NCBI GenBank assembly: GCA_903844215.1
Contig: CAIMSP010000011.1
Location: 1 to 59,039 of the forward strand
Direction: 5' to 3'
Source: an uncultured beta proteobacterium
GTDB lineage: Bacteria; Pseudomonadota; Gammaproteobacteria; Burkholderiales; Burkholderiaceae_C
DNA length: 59,039 nt
Shown here: positions 44,363-52,983 of the stretch, one piece after another
Layout: every line of letters begins with the position of its first letter
Position numbering within the stretch: the stretch's first letter is position 1
Notes under the pieces: model-generated
The model's database searches: none
The model's input: the letters and a program-made list of their open reading frames with translations, nothing else
Told to the model about the DNA's origin: nothing
Program-made: the position numbers and the translations under genes

Positions 44363-44965
44363 ATCGCTACTGAATTCCGTGATCGTCGCCACCGCGAAGA
44401 ACGTAAACACCGCCTGAACCGGGAAATCATGGCCCCGGAAGTCCGCCTCTCCGGTCCTGAGAACGAGCCACTGGGTGTGGTGAGTATCACTGAAGCCCTG
44501 CGTATGGCGGGCGAGCTGGACGTGGACTTGGTCGAAACGGTTGCCACCGCCATTCCTCCGGTCTGTCGTCTGATGGACTACGGAAAGTTCAAGTACCTTG
44601 AGCAGAAGAAGGCGGCCGAGGCGAAAGCCAAGCAGACGGTGATCGAGATCAAGGAAGTCAAGTTTCGCCCGGGTACGGACGACGGTGACTACAACATCAA
44701 GATGCGCAACATCAAGCGCTTCTTGGCCGAAGGCGACAAGTGCAAGATCACGCTGCGCTTTCGGGGTCGTGAGATCACGCACCAGGAGTTGGGCATGGCC
44801 TTGCTCAATCGCATTCGCGATGAGTTGGCAGATTTGATCGTGGTGGAACAGTTTCCCCGCCTTGAGGGTCGGCAGATGATCATGATGATCGCGCCGGGCC
44901 GCAAGAAAGCCGGTGGCGGTGCGCCCAAGCCGGTGGCTGAAGCGGTTAACGCCCCTGCGGCGTAA
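44363..44965 (+). CDS. infC: translation initiation factor IF-3 (ATC start)
   Basis: A 200-residue IF-3. The expected N terminus, [20 protein letters not shown], is present and is preceded in frame by ATC at 44363 with AAGGA eight bases upstream; there is no ATG, GTG or TTG there. Rare AUU/AUC starts are a known trait of infC and let IF-3 repress its own translation, so the ATC is very probably real. The first ATG, at 44429, would drop 22 conserved residues. [23 protein letters not shown] and [12 protein letters not shown] are typical. The C-terminal extension [17 protein letters not shown] is variable. Confidence 0.9.
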   Translation: MATEFRDRRHREERKHRLNREIMAPEVRLSGPENEPLGVVSITEALRMAGELDVDLVETVATAIPPVCRLMDYGKFKYLEQKKAAEAKAKQTVIEIKEVKFRPGTDDGDYNIKMRNIKRFLAEGDKCKITLRFRGREITHQELGMALLNRIRDELADLIVVEQFPRLEGRQMIMMIAPGRKKAGGGAPKPVAEAVNAPAA

Positions 44966-45032
44966 TAGAAAATCTTTCCCGGTAGGTTGAAGAACCGGCT
45001 GGGAATGGCCGGAGAGCCTGGTGCTTTCCGGT

Positions 45033-45147
45033 GTGGCGAGCTTGACTCGCCACAAACAAGTGGTGAGCTAAACACTCGCCACTGACAAGTGGTGAGTTCA
45101 CGCTCGCCACTACAAGTGGTGAGTTCACGCTCGCCACAAACAAGTGG
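45033..45147 (+). repeat. four tandem hairpins between infC and rpmI
   Basis: Four hairpins follow one another: GTGGCGAG/CTCGCCAC (45033-45053), then AGTGGTGAG with CTCGCCACT at 45059-45083 and 45088-45111, and AGTGGTGAG/CTCGCCAC at 45115-45137, with a partial AAGTGG after. Repeat starts are 29 and 27 bp apart. The G-T wobble in copies 2-4 keeps pairing in RNA. They lie in the leader of rpmI-rplT, where L20 control acts in other bacteria. Confidence 0.8.
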
Positions 45148-45216
45148 CTCGGGGCCTACAAGTTCGGAATCGGTTTTTCGGACGCCTCACGAGCACAATA
45201 GAAAAGGAGCATTTAA

Positions 45217-45420
45217 ATGCCCAAAATGAAGACCAAGAGCGGTGCGAAAAAGCGTTTTCGCGTTCGTCCAGGTGGTACCGTCAAGCGCGGCCAAGCCTTC
45301 AAGCGTCACATTCTGACGAAGAAGACCACCAAAAATAAACGCCATTTGCGTGGATCGACAGCTGTGCATGAGACCAATATGGGTCATATGTCGCAGATGT
45401 TGCCAGGCCAAGGTATTTGA
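45217..45420 (+). CDS. rpmI: 50S ribosomal protein L35
   Basis: A 67-residue basic protein with the L35 pattern [14 protein letters not shown] and [23 protein letters not shown] precedes the ATG. It forms the conserved infC-rpmI-rplT order; the 251-bp gap after infC is unusually long and is partly filled by four tandem hairpins. Confidence 0.95.
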   Translation: MPKMKTKSGAKKRFRVRPGGTVKRGQAFKRHILTKKTTKNKRHLRGSTAVHETNMGHMSQMLPGQGI

Positions 45421-45445
45421 TTAACGACGAACAAGGAGTACTCAC

Positions 45446-45805
45446 ATGCCTCGCGTCAAACGTGGTGTAACGGCTCGCGCCCGCCACAAAAAAGTTCTCG
45501 CCCTTGCCAAAGGTTTCCGCGGTCGCCGCGGTAATGTCTATCGCGTCGCTAAAGAAGCGGTGATGAAGGCCGGGCAATATGCCTACCGTGACCGTCGTAC
45601 CCGCAAGCGGGTTTTCCGTCAGTTGTGGATTGCCCGTATCAACGCCGCTTCGCGTTCGTGCGGCATGACCTACAGCCAGTTCGCCAATGGTCTGAAGAAG
45701 GCCTGCATCGAGATCGACCGCAAGGTGCTGGCCGATATGGCTGTGCATGACGCAGCTGGTTTTGCTGCCATCGTGGAGCAGGTCAAAGCCAAGCTGGCGG
45801 CCTAA
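45446..45805 (+). CDS. rplT: 50S ribosomal protein L20
   Basis: A 119-residue L20 starting [18 protein letters not shown], with [14 protein letters not shown] and the C-terminal globular domain. SD AAGGAG is ten bases upstream. L20 binds 23S rRNA early in assembly and in several bacteria represses its own operon, for which the repeat array upstream of rpmI is a possible target here. Confidence 0.95.
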   Translation: MPRVKRGVTARARHKKVLALAKGFRGRRGNVYRVAKEAVMKAGQYAYRDRRTRKRVFRQLWIARINAASRSCGMTYSQFANGLKKACIEIDRKVLADMAVHDAAGFAAIVEQVKAKLAA

Positions 45806-45814
45806 ATCCACACC

Positions 45815-45888
45815 GTGTGGCTTGGCCACGCGTTTTGGTTTGCCGAACAACGAAGGGGCTAAGGGCTTGCAAGGCCCTTGGCCCCTTT
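45815..45888 (+). promoter_or_regulatory. possible Phe leader peptide and attenuator before pheS
   Basis: A GTG at 45815 opens a 15-codon frame whose middle reads A-F-W-F-A and which stops at 45860-45862. The stop lies in a strong hairpin: GGGGC (45855-45859) and AAGGGC (45861-45866) pair with GCCCTT (45874-45879) and GCCCC (45881-45885), followed by TTT. This recalls pheM attenuation of pheST, but only two Phe codons and no clear SD are visible. The hairpin may instead be a plain terminator for rplT. Confidence 0.4.
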
Positions 45889-45928
45889 CCAATTTTGGCG
45901 TCGCAATGGTTCATTTAGAGAGATTGAT

Positions 45929-46966
45929 ATGACTGAGTTGAACGCCATCGTCGAGAGCGCAAGAGCCGCATTTAGCCTGGCCGTCACGCCGGCGGATCTG
46001 GAAAATGCCAAAGCGCAGTTTTTGGGCAAGACCGGCCGCATGACCGAGTTGATGAAGGGCCTGGGCGCCTTGAGCGTGGATGAAAAGAAGTCGCGCGGCG
46101 CCGCCATCAACCTGTCCAAGCAGGCGATTGAAGCGGCGTTGACAGAGCGTCGCGCGGCACTCGCTCTTGCCGAACTCGAGGTGCAACTCAAGGCCGAGGC
46201 GTTGGACGTCACGCTGGCCGGTCGCAAGCGCGGCATGGGCAGCCTGCATCCGGTGTCGCTGTCGATGGAACGGATCGAACAAATCTTTGGTTCGATGGGT
46301 TTTGACGTGGCCGACGGCCCCGAAATCGAGAACGACTGGTACAACTTTGGCGCGCTGAATTTCCCCGAAGACCATCCGGCGCGCGCCATGCACGACACCT
46401 TCTATGTCGAGGGCGGCAAGCTGCTGCGCACGCACACCAGCCCGATGCAGAACCGCTACGCCGTGCAGCACGTCAAAAAGCACAAGGCGGCGATGAGCGC
46501 CGGCGCCGTGATGCCCGAGATTCGCGTGATCGCGCCAGGGCGCACCTACCGCGTGGACAGTGACGCCACCCATTCGCCCATGTTCCATCAGGTCGAAGGC
46601 CTGTGGATCGGACAGAACGTGAGCTTCAAGGATTTGAAGGTCGTGTTCACCGATTTTTGCCATACATTTTTTGAAACCAAAGATCTGGAACTGCGCTTTC
46701 GCCCCAGCTACTTTCCGTTCACCGAGCCCAGCGCCGAGATCGACATCCAGTTCCAGTCCGGCCCGCTCGCGGGGCGCTGGCTGGAGGTCGCGGGCAGCGG
46801 CCAGGTGCATCCGCGCGTGGTGGAAAATTTCGGCCTCGACCCCGAGCAATACATTGGTTTTGCCTTCGGCATGGGCGCGGACCGCCTGACCATGCTGCGC
46901 TACGGTGTGAACGACCTGCGGCTGTTCTTTGACGGCGATATCCGCTTCCTTTCGCAATTCCAGTGA
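45929..46966 (+). CDS. pheS: phenylalanyl-tRNA synthetase alpha subunit
   Basis: A 345-residue class-II synthetase subunit. An N-terminal coiled coil (about 1-85) binds tRNA-Phe. The catalytic core has [46 protein letters not shown] and [17 protein letters not shown]. The ATG at 45929 is chosen because [11 protein letters not shown] is the family N terminus. It works as an alpha2-beta2 tetramer with PheT. Confidence 0.95.
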   Translation: MTELNAIVESARAAFSLAVTPADLENAKAQFLGKTGRMTELMKGLGALSVDEKKSRGAAINLSKQAIEAALTERRAALALAELEVQLKAEALDVTLAGRKRGMGSLHPVSLSMERIEQIFGSMGFDVADGPEIENDWYNFGALNFPEDHPARAMHDTFYVEGGKLLRTHTSPMQNRYAVQHVKKHKAAMSAGAVMPEIRVIAPGRTYRVDSDATHSPMFHQVEGLWIGQNVSFKDLKVVFTDFCHTFFETKDLELRFRPSYFPFTEPSAEIDIQFQSGPLAGRWLEVAGSGQVHPRVVENFGLDPEQYIGFAFGMGADRLTMLRYGVNDLRLFFDGDIRFLSQFQ

Positions 46967-46980
46967 ACGCAATCAATTCG

Positions 46981-47077
46981 CCCCTTACCCCAGCCCTCTC
47001 CCCCTCCGGGGCGAGGGAGCAAGTGGCGGTATTTCACCCTCGCCCGCTCGCGGGAGAGGGCAGGGGTGAGGGTGCAT
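46981..47077. repeat. CCCTC/GAGGG dispersed repeat between pheS and pheT
   Basis: C-rich sequence (ccccttaccccagccctctc...) followed by ACCCTCGCCC and its complement GGGAGAGGGCAGGGGTGAGGGT, giving a large imperfect hairpin with arms ACCCTC and GAGGGT. It separates two genes that are often adjacent. Similar insertions are common between genes in betaproteobacteria. Confidence 0.65.
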
Positions 47078-47111
47078 CGTGCACCGAGTCAAGAAAACAA
47101 TAGAGACCATC

Positions 47112-49547
47112 ATGCAATTCCCCGAATCCTGGCTGCGCGAATTCTGCAACCCACCGCTGTCCTCGGCCCAACTGGCCGACACCCTCACCATGGCCGGGCT
47201 CGAGGTGGAAGAGCAGCACCCTGTGGCGCCACCGTTCACGAAGATCGTGGTGGGCGAGATCAAGGAAGCGGCGCAGCACCCCAACGCCGACCGCCTGCGC
47301 GTGTGCCAGGTGGATGTGGGACAGGGCGGCCTGCTCAACATCGTCTGCGGTGCGCCCAATGCGCGCATCGGCATCAAGGTGCCGGTTGCGTTGGTCGGCG
47401 CTGAACTGCCGCCGGGCGAAGACGGCAAGCCCTTTCTCATCAAGCTGGGGCAACTGCGCGGCGTCGAGAGCCAGGGCATGCTGTGCTCGGCGCGCGAGTT
47501 GAAGATCTCCGAGGAGCATGGTGGCCTGCTTGAGCTGGCCGCCGATGCGCTTGTGGGGCAGGACATCCGCGCCCATCTGAACCTGGACGACCAGTTGTTC
47601 ACCTTGAAGCTCACGCCCAACCTGGCGCACTGCCTGAGCGTCTATGGCGTGGCGCGTGAAGTTTCGGCGCTGACCGGTGCGCCGCTGCTGCAGCCGCAGT
47701 TTCCTGCCGTGGCCGTGAGCCACCAAGAACGCTTGCCGGTGACGGTGTGCGCGAGTGATCTGTGCGGGCGCTTCTCCGGGCGCATCGTGCGCAACGTGAA
47801 CCCCAAGGCCGCCACGCCGCAGTGGATGGTGGACCGGCTCGCGCGCTGCGGGCAACGCAGCGTGACGGCGCTGGTGGACATCTCCAACTACGTCATGTTC
47901 GAGTTCGGTCGGCCAACGCACATCTTCGATCTGGACAAGATCCACGGTGGCCTGGTGGTGCGCTGGGGCAGGGCGGGCGAACCGCTCAAGCTGCTCAACG
48001 GCAACACCGTCACCGTGGACGACAAGGTCGGTGTGATCGCCGATGACGTGCAGGTGGAGTCGCTGGCGGGCATCATGGGCGGCGACGCTACGGCCGTGTC
48101 CGACGACACGCGCAACGTCTATGTCGAGGCCGCCTTCTGGTGGCCCAAGGCCATCGCCGGGCGCTCGCGCCGCTTCAACTTTTCCACCGACGCAGGCCAT
48201 CGCTTTGAGCGTGGCGTCGATCCCGACCTGACGGTGGAGCACATCGAACGCATCACTCAACTCATCCTTGACATCTGCGGCGGCGAATGCGGGCCGGTGG
48301 ACGACATCAAGGTGAGCCTGCCCGTCGCAAAACCCGTGGCGCTGCGCGTGGCGCGCGCCGCCAAGGTGATCGGCATGCCGCTGACGCAGGCGCAGTGCGC
48401 CGACGCGCTGCGTCGTCTGGGCCTGCCGCTGACCGAGCAGGATGGCGTCATCAGCGTCACGCCGCCGGCCTACCGTTTCGACCTGGAGATCGAGGAAGAC
48501 CTGATCGAGGAAGTGGCACGCATGGTGGGCTACAACAACCTGCCCACCTCGGCACCGCTGGCGCCCATCAGCGCGCGCGTGCGCGACGAAGCGCAGCGCA
48601 GCCCGTTTGCCGTGCGCCGCGCGCTCGCCGGCCTGGGCTATCAGGAGACCATCAACTTCGCCTTCGTCGAGGAGCGCTGGGAGCACGAGTTGGCCGGCAA
48701 CGCCGCGCCGATTCGCCTGCTCAATCCGATCGCCAGCCAGATGAGCGTGATGCGCTCGTCCTTGCTGGGCTCGCTGATTCAGGTGCTGAAATTCAACTGT
48801 GACCGCAAGGCCGAGCGCGTGCGCGTGTTCGAGTTGGGCCGCATCTTCCTGCGCGACGCCAGCGTGGCCGACTCCGACACCACCGTGCCCGGCATGCATC
48901 AGCCGATGCGCGTGGCCGGCCTGGCCTATGGGCCATCCGACACGCTGCAGTGGGGACGCACGGCGCAGAACGTGGACTTCTTCGACGTCAAGGGCGACGT
49001 GCAGTCGCTGCTGGCGCCGCTGCACCCGGTGTTTGAAGCGGCAAGCCATCCGGCGATGCACCCGGGGCGCTGTGCCAGCGTCACCGTCGCCGGCAAGCTC
49101 ATCGGCCATGTGGGCGAACTGCACCCCAAGTGGCGCCAGGCTTACGACCTGGCATTGGCGCCGGTGCTGTTTGAACTCGATCTGGCGGCGGTGCTCGAGC
49201 GCCCGGTGCCGCGCTTCAGTGCCGTGCCCAAACAGCAAGCCGTCGAGCGCGACATCGCGGTGGTGGTGAGCGAATCCGTGACCCACGCCGATCTGATGGC
49301 GCGGGTCTGGGGCGCCGACACCGGTGGCCTGCTGCGCAATGCCCTGCTGTTTGACGTGTATCGTCCCAAGCCGCAAAAAGGCGACGCTGAAGCTAGCACG
49401 GGCCTGGCTGCGGGGGAAAAGAGCCTGGCCGTGCGCCTCACCCTGAACAGCGCCGAGGCCTCGCTGACCGAGGCGCAGATCGAAGCCTCGGTGCAGGCGG
49501 TGCTGGCACAACTGGTGAGCCATTTGGGCGCACGCCTGCGCGCCTGA
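47112..49547 (+). CDS. pheT: phenylalanyl-tRNA synthetase beta subunit
   Basis: An 811-residue subunit with all expected domains: a tRNA-binding OB fold (about 38-150, VGEIKEAAQHPNADRLRVCQ), B3/B4 editing domain, B5 domain (about 405-475), a catalytic-like core and a C-terminal FDX-ACB domain (about 715-810) with VERDIAVVV. The start MQFPESWLREF matches the family. The repeat in the 145-bp gap may tune its level relative to PheS. Confidence 0.95.
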   Translation: MQFPESWLREFCNPPLSSAQLADTLTMAGLEVEEQHPVAPPFTKIVVGEIKEAAQHPNADRLRVCQVDVGQGGLLNIVCGAPNARIGIKVPVALVGAELPPGEDGKPFLIKLGQLRGVESQGMLCSARELKISEEHGGLLELAADALVGQDIRAHLNLDDQLFTLKLTPNLAHCLSVYGVAREVSALTGAPLLQPQFPAVAVSHQERLPVTVCASDLCGRFSGRIVRNVNPKAATPQWMVDRLARCGQRSVTALVDISNYVMFEFGRPTHIFDLDKIHGGLVVRWGRAGEPLKLLNGNTVTVDDKVGVIADDVQVESLAGIMGGDATAVSDDTRNVYVEAAFWWPKAIAGRSRRFNFSTDAGHRFERGVDPDLTVEHIERITQLILDICGGECGPVDDIKVSLPVAKPVALRVARAAKVIGMPLTQAQCADALRRLGLPLTEQDGVISVTPPAYRFDLEIEEDLIEEVARMVGYNNLPTSAPLAPISARVRDEAQRSPFAVRRALAGLGYQETINFAFVEERWEHELAGNAAPIRLLNPIASQMSVMRSSLLGSLIQVLKFNCDRKAERVRVFELGRIFLRDASVADSDTTVPGMHQPMRVAGLAYGPSDTLQWGRTAQNVDFFDVKGDVQSLLAPLHPVFEAASHPAMHPGRCASVTVAGKLIGHVGELHPKWRQAYDLALAPVLFELDLAAVLERPVPRFSAVPKQQAVERDIAVVVSESVTHADLMARVWGADTGGLLRNALLFDVYRPKPQKGDAEASTGLAAGEKSLAVRLTLNSAEASLTEAQIEASVQAVLAQLVSHLGARLRA

Positions 49548-49588
49548 GCGCTGATCCGTTAAGCTTCGCGAATACGCATAGGAACATC

Positions 49589-49900
49589 ATGGAATTGTCT
49601 GTTGAAAGCCTGGAGACTCCGGCGCTGACCAAAGCCCAGCTGGCCGAACTGCTGTTCGAGCGGATTGGCTTGAACAAGCGCGAATCCAAGGACATGATCG
49701 ATGCCTTCTTTGTGCTGGTTGCGAACAGTCTGATCGATGGCGTGGATGTGAAGATTTCAGGCTTTGGCAACTTTCAGATCCGCACCAAGGCGCCGCGCCC
49801 GGGGCGCAACCCGCGCACCGGCGAGGCGATCCCGATCCAGGCGCGGCGCGTAGTCACCTTTCACGCCAGCCACAAGCTCAAAGAGCAAATTCAGAGCTAG
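49589..49900 (+). CDS. ihfA: integration host factor alpha subunit
   Basis: A 103-residue HU/IHF-family protein. ALTKAQLAELLFERIGLNKRE forms the helical body and GFGNFQIRTKAPRPGRNPRTG the beta arm with its conserved Pro for DNA intercalation. Following pheT, as in most proteobacteria, identifies it as the alpha subunit. IHF bends DNA and is used by many integrases, including the type encoded nearby. Confidence 0.93.
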   Translation: MELSVESLETPALTKAQLAELLFERIGLNKRESKDMIDAFFVLVANSLIDGVDVKISGFGNFQIRTKAPRPGRNPRTGEAIPIQARRVVTFHASHKLKEQIQS

Positions 49901-50042
49901 TCAGCGCGCGTGATAACACTTCGTTACAAGGTGATCTGCAGCAACACTTTGACGGAATTATCGGGCCGACCTCGAACAGGCTTTGCATCGCGGGTTGACT
50001 TAGAGTAACCTCGCAGCTTTGATTCGTAGTGCATTGATTTCA

Positions 50043-50492
50043 ATGGAGAATTCACTCCCGCCAATTCCCGCAAAACGCTACTTCACGATCGGTGAAGTGG
50101 GCGATCTTTGCGGTGTCAAGCCGCACGTGCTGCGCTATTGGGAGCAGGAGTTCACGCAGCTGCGTCCGATGAAGCGCCGTGGCAATCGCCGCTACTACCA
50201 GCACCACGAAGTGCTGATGATCCGGCGCATCCGGGACCTTCTTTACGATCAGGGTTTCACCATCAGCGGCGCGCGCAACAAGATGCAGGAACTGCTCCAG
50301 GGCGAGCGCGACAAGCAACTGGCAGGAGAGGTCCGGCTCGACGGAGTGGGCGTCTTGGACGCCAGCGGTGAGCAACTGGATGACTTCGGCGAAGAAAGTT
50401 TGGATGACGATGATCCCTTGCTCTCGACCCGCCTGCACCAGGTTCGCATGGAACTGTTTGAAATTCGCGACCTGCTCTCGGTCGCAGCCTGA
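50043..50492 (+). CDS. MerR-family regulator next to ihfA
   Basis: A 149-residue MerR protein. The winged helix is at about 11-80 with YFTIGEVGDLCGVKPHVLRY and RRGNRRYYQHHEV. A short acidic C-terminal part with a final helix follows; no metal-binding cysteines are seen. The ATG at 50043 is chosen because the MerR fold begins soon after it. This gene commonly follows ihfA in proteobacteria. Its targets are unknown. Confidence 0.88.
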   Translation: MENSLPPIPAKRYFTIGEVGDLCGVKPHVLRYWEQEFTQLRPMKRRGNRRYYQHHEVLMIRRIRDLLYDQGFTISGARNKMQELLQGERDKQLAGEVRLDGVGVLDASGEQLDDFGEESLDDDDPLLSTRLHQVRMELFEIRDLLSVAA

Positions 50493-50517
50493 GTGCGGGT
50501 TATAATTCGCGACTCGA

Positions 50518-50594
50518 CGGTGTGTGGCGCAGCCTGGTAGCGCACTTGCATGGGGTGCAAGGGGTCGAAGGTTCGAATCCTTTCACACCGACCA
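50518..50594 (+). tRNA. tRNA-Pro (anticodon GGG)
   Basis: Acceptor arms CGGTGTG (50518-50524) and CACACCG (50584-50590) pair perfectly. The anticodon stem CTTGC/GCAAG holds the loop ATGGGGT with anticodon GGG, and the T arm GAAGG-TTCGAAT-CCTTT is normal. CCA is encoded (50592-50594). A TTATAAT -10-like box lies at about 50500-50506. Its 3' end is the insertion site of the element that follows. Confidence 0.95.
50581..50594 (+). repeat. attL core in the tRNA-Pro 3' end
   Basis: TTTCACACCGACCA, the 3' end of the tRNA, recurs as TTTCACACGACCA at 57996-58008 with one base missing. This is the expected place for integration of a P4-type integrase element. Confidence 0.6.
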
Positions 50595-50605
50595 TTAGAC
50601 AGTAT

Positions 50606-50641
50606 AAAGGCCTTCAAGGAGCGATTCTTGAAGGCCTTTTT
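50606..50641 (+). terminator. rho-independent terminator after tRNA-Pro
   Basis: AAAGGCCTTCAAG (50606-50618) pairs perfectly with CTTGAAGGCCTTT (50627-50639), followed by further T residues. It ends tRNA transcription before the integrase. It lies inside the element, so it may be element-borne. Confidence 0.85.
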
Positions 50642-50708
50642 CATTGATAAATCAATGACTTACAGTGCAATAGCCTACAAAGGCCGCTATTGACTGCCAG
50701 ACCAAAGC

Positions 50709-50817
50709 GGGGGAACATATAGGGGAACAGGTGGGGGTAAATCAGCTTTTGGGGGTAAATGTTCCCCCGTTTGCCAGTGATCCCCCTGCTGTTCCCCCAC
50801 TTTTGGAGTGTTCCCCC
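50709..50817 (+). promoter_or_regulatory. GGGGAAC/GTTCCCC repeats, candidate integrase arm sites (left)
   Basis: GGGGAAC occurs at 50710-50716 and 50722-50728 (12 bp apart); its complement GTTCCCCC occurs at 50761-50768, 50791-50798 and 50810-50817, the last touching the integrase start codon. The same 12-bp pair is found at the right end (57914-57932). They are good candidates for integrase or excisionase binding sites, and binding could also repress int. Confidence 0.6.
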
Positions 50818-52062
50818 ATGCTTACAGATGCCGAATGCAGAAACGCGACGTGCCCACCTGGCAAGGCCCGTGCCCGGCTTGCCTGTTCCGGCGGGCTGTA
50901 CCTTGAAATAAGCCCGGCAGGATCGAAACGCTGGTTTTGGAAATATCGCAAGGACGGCAAAGAAGGCCGCATGGCGCTGGGAGGTTATCCCGACGTGGGG
51001 CCAAAAGATGCGCGCAAGGCCAGAGACGCGGTAAAGCTGCAAAAGTCCGAAGGCCGCGACCCGGTGCAGGTGCGGAAGATCGAGAAACTGAAAGCCTCTA
51101 CCCCGGCGGGGAACACTTTCAAGGTGACGGCGCTGGAATGGTACGCAATGAAGCTGGATAGTTGGAGCAGTCACTACGCCATCCGGGAAAAGCGCAACCT
51201 TGAAAAAGACCTGTTCCCATTCTTGGGATCGCGCCACATCGGGGAAATCGAGGCGATAGAGCTACTGGCCACGGTGCGCAGGGTGGAAGAACGCGGCGCG
51301 CTGGACGTGGCGCATCGGGTGCTGACCACGGCGGGGCAGGTGTGGCGCTACGCGGTGGCCACGGGCCGGGCGGCGCGGGACGTGAGCGCGGATATTCGCG
51401 GCGCCTTGAAGCCCCACCACGGCAAACACTTTGCAGCGATCACAGAGCCGGTGAAGGTGGGCGAACTGATCCGGGTGATTCGCGGCTATCAAGGCGGGCC
51501 GATTGTCCGCACAGCGCTGGCGCTGGCCCCCATGCTGTTTCAGCGACCCGGTGAACTGCGCGGTATGGCCTGGGCAGAGCTTGATCTTGACGGGGCGCTG
51601 TGGACGATTCCGGCGGCACGCATGAAGCGCAGCGTTGACGGCAAACGAAACGGCGACCCGCACCTGGTGCCATTGCCCACGCAGGCGGTGGAAATACTGC
51701 GCAAGCTGCACCCACTGACCGGACACGGGGCTTTGGTGTTTCATGGTGAACGCAGTCACGACCGGCCTATCAGTGACAACACGCTACGGGCGGCGCTGCT
51801 GACGCTGGGCTACGGACCGGACGTGCAGAGCGTTCACGGTTTCCGGGCCACGGCGCGCACGCTGTTGGCCGAAGAATTGAACGCTGACCCGCTGGTGATC
51901 GAAGCGCAACTAGCCCACGCGGTGAAGGATGCCAACGGGCGGGCCTACAACCGCACGCAGTACCTGAAACACCGCGCCACGATGATGCAGCAATGGGCGG
52001 ACTATCTGGACAAGCTGGCCGCAGGCGCAGACGTGATTCCGCTGCGCACCGGCACGCGGTAA
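50818..52062 (+). CDS. int: P4-type tyrosine integrase
   Basis: A 414-residue integrase. An N-terminal DUF4102 arm-binding domain (about 1-90, CSGGLYLEISPAGSKRWFWK) is followed by a core-binding domain (about 105-200) and a catalytic domain. Catalytic residues are visible in QRPGELRGMAW (Arg), VHGFRATARTL (His-x-x-Arg), LAHAVKD and the C-terminal Tyr in AYNRTQYLKHR. The ATG at 50818 gives the usual start MLTDAECRNA; upstream in-frame sequence runs through the GTTCCCCC repeats. It would integrate the element into tRNA-Pro. Confidence 0.9.
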   Translation: MLTDAECRNATCPPGKARARLACSGGLYLEISPAGSKRWFWKYRKDGKEGRMALGGYPDVGPKDARKARDAVKLQKSEGRDPVQVRKIEKLKASTPAGNTFKVTALEWYAMKLDSWSSHYAIREKRNLEKDLFPFLGSRHIGEIEAIELLATVRRVEERGALDVAHRVLTTAGQVWRYAVATGRAARDVSADIRGALKPHHGKHFAAITEPVKVGELIRVIRGYQGGPIVRTALALAPMLFQRPGELRGMAWAELDLDGALWTIPAARMKRSVDGKRNGDPHLVPLPTQAVEILRKLHPLTGHGALVFHGERSHDRPISDNTLRAALLTLGYGPDVQSVHGFRATARTLLAEELNADPLVIEAQLAHAVKDANGRAYNRTQYLKHRATMMQQWADYLDKLAAGADVIPLRTGTR

Positions 52063-52168
52063 GACAGTTTCAGCCACGCCTAGCTATCGGCTGATCACCG
52101 ATGGTGAAAACCGGGGCTCCCTGACCCGGCGGCGTTGGCTCCTTATCAGGTGCGATGCAGGGGGCCGA

Positions 52169-52858
52169 ATGTTCGACAAGAAAACTCGCGCGTGGAAGCT
52201 GATATTCACGCCCGCTTTGATAGCGAAACTTCCAAGCGAATTGCGCGCTGAAGGTAAAAAGATAGGTGACGCGTATAGAGGCTTTGAAGGTTTCTTTGGT
52301 GAACTCCTAGACTTGTTTGGTCTTGATAAACCTGAAGGGACCTACACAAAGTTTCTTCGAAAACAGGTAATCAATGACTTCGACGAAGCACGACGTAGGC
52401 ATGCGCAAATCGACAGTACCCGAGCGAACTATAAAAAAGATCTGTGGTTTGAAAAATCACGCGGTCATTTTCTCGCGCAAATCATTCTTGGGCATCAAAA
52501 AATTGATGAGGCGTACCTGGCTTTGAAGAACGCAGAGAAGGCAGAGTTCGCTGAGAATCTAGCTCTAGCAACTGTCCAATTGGGTCGCTTGTCAATGATA
52601 TTGGAGTTGTTCGACGAAGGCGTATATGACCGCATCGGGTCATTTCAAAGTGCATTGGAAGGCGCATCCAAAGGCGGGAAGAAAAGCGGCGAAACGCGAC
52701 GAAAGACGGCCAAGTTACCAAGGCCCGACAAGTTGCGCGAAGAACGGCAAAGGCTAATTGACGCAGGCAAACCACAAAGAGCAATAGCAGCCATCCTGGC
52801 CAAAAACTACGACGACTGCACGCCGGACCATGTTCGCAAGCAATTGAAACGCGAGTGA
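52169..52858 (+). CDS. unknown element protein
   Basis: A 229-residue protein I do not recognise. Its codon use is more AT-rich than the rest of the element. It is predicted mostly helical, charged in the middle (about 70-130), with SKGGKKSGETRRKTAKLPR as a basic linker and a C-terminal segment (about 185-229, QRLIDAGKPQRAIAAILAK) that resembles a helix-turn-helix. It lies between int and the AlpA-like gene, a usual cargo or regulatory slot. A DNA-binding regulator or an accessory defence gene are both possible. Confidence 0.6.
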   Translation: MFDKKTRAWKLIFTPALIAKLPSELRAEGKKIGDAYRGFEGFFGELLDLFGLDKPEGTYTKFLRKQVINDFDEARRRHAQIDSTRANYKKDLWFEKSRGHFLAQIILGHQKIDEAYLALKNAEKAEFAENLALATVQLGRLSMILELFDEGVYDRIGSFQSALEGASKGGKKSGETRRKTAKLPRPDKLREERQRLIDAGKPQRAIAAILAKNYDDCTPDHVRKQLKRE

Positions 52859-52950
52859 ACCCACTGCACCACGGGATTTAAGCGCGATTGAAGCTAGTTC
52901 ATTCAGTACCACCGACCAGACATTAACCCCACTTGCTGCACACCGTGGCA

Positions 52951-52980
52951 ATAACCGCCATAGGGCGATAAGGGGTTATC
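52951..52980. promoter_or_regulatory. ATAACC/GGTTAT palindrome before the AlpA-like gene
   Basis: ATAACC (about 52951-52956) and GGTTAT (about 52974-52979) form an inverted repeat ending just before the ATG at 52984, with CGCCATAGGGCGAT between. It may be an operator for the AlpA-like protein or a phage repressor. Confidence 0.35.
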
Positions 52981-52983
52981 AGA

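Noticed and set aside
45033-45147. CRISPR-like array
   Set aside because: Repeats are short palindromes with almost no spacers, lie in a ribosomal-protein leader, and no cas genes are present.
47034-49523. Long antisense open frame over pheT
   Set aside because: Same GC artefact; the forward frame is an unmistakable full-length PheT.
52909-52924. Internal att-like sequence (ACCGACCA) before the AlpA-like gene
   Set aside because: Only about eight bases match the tRNA end and no integrase arm repeats are nearby; probably chance.
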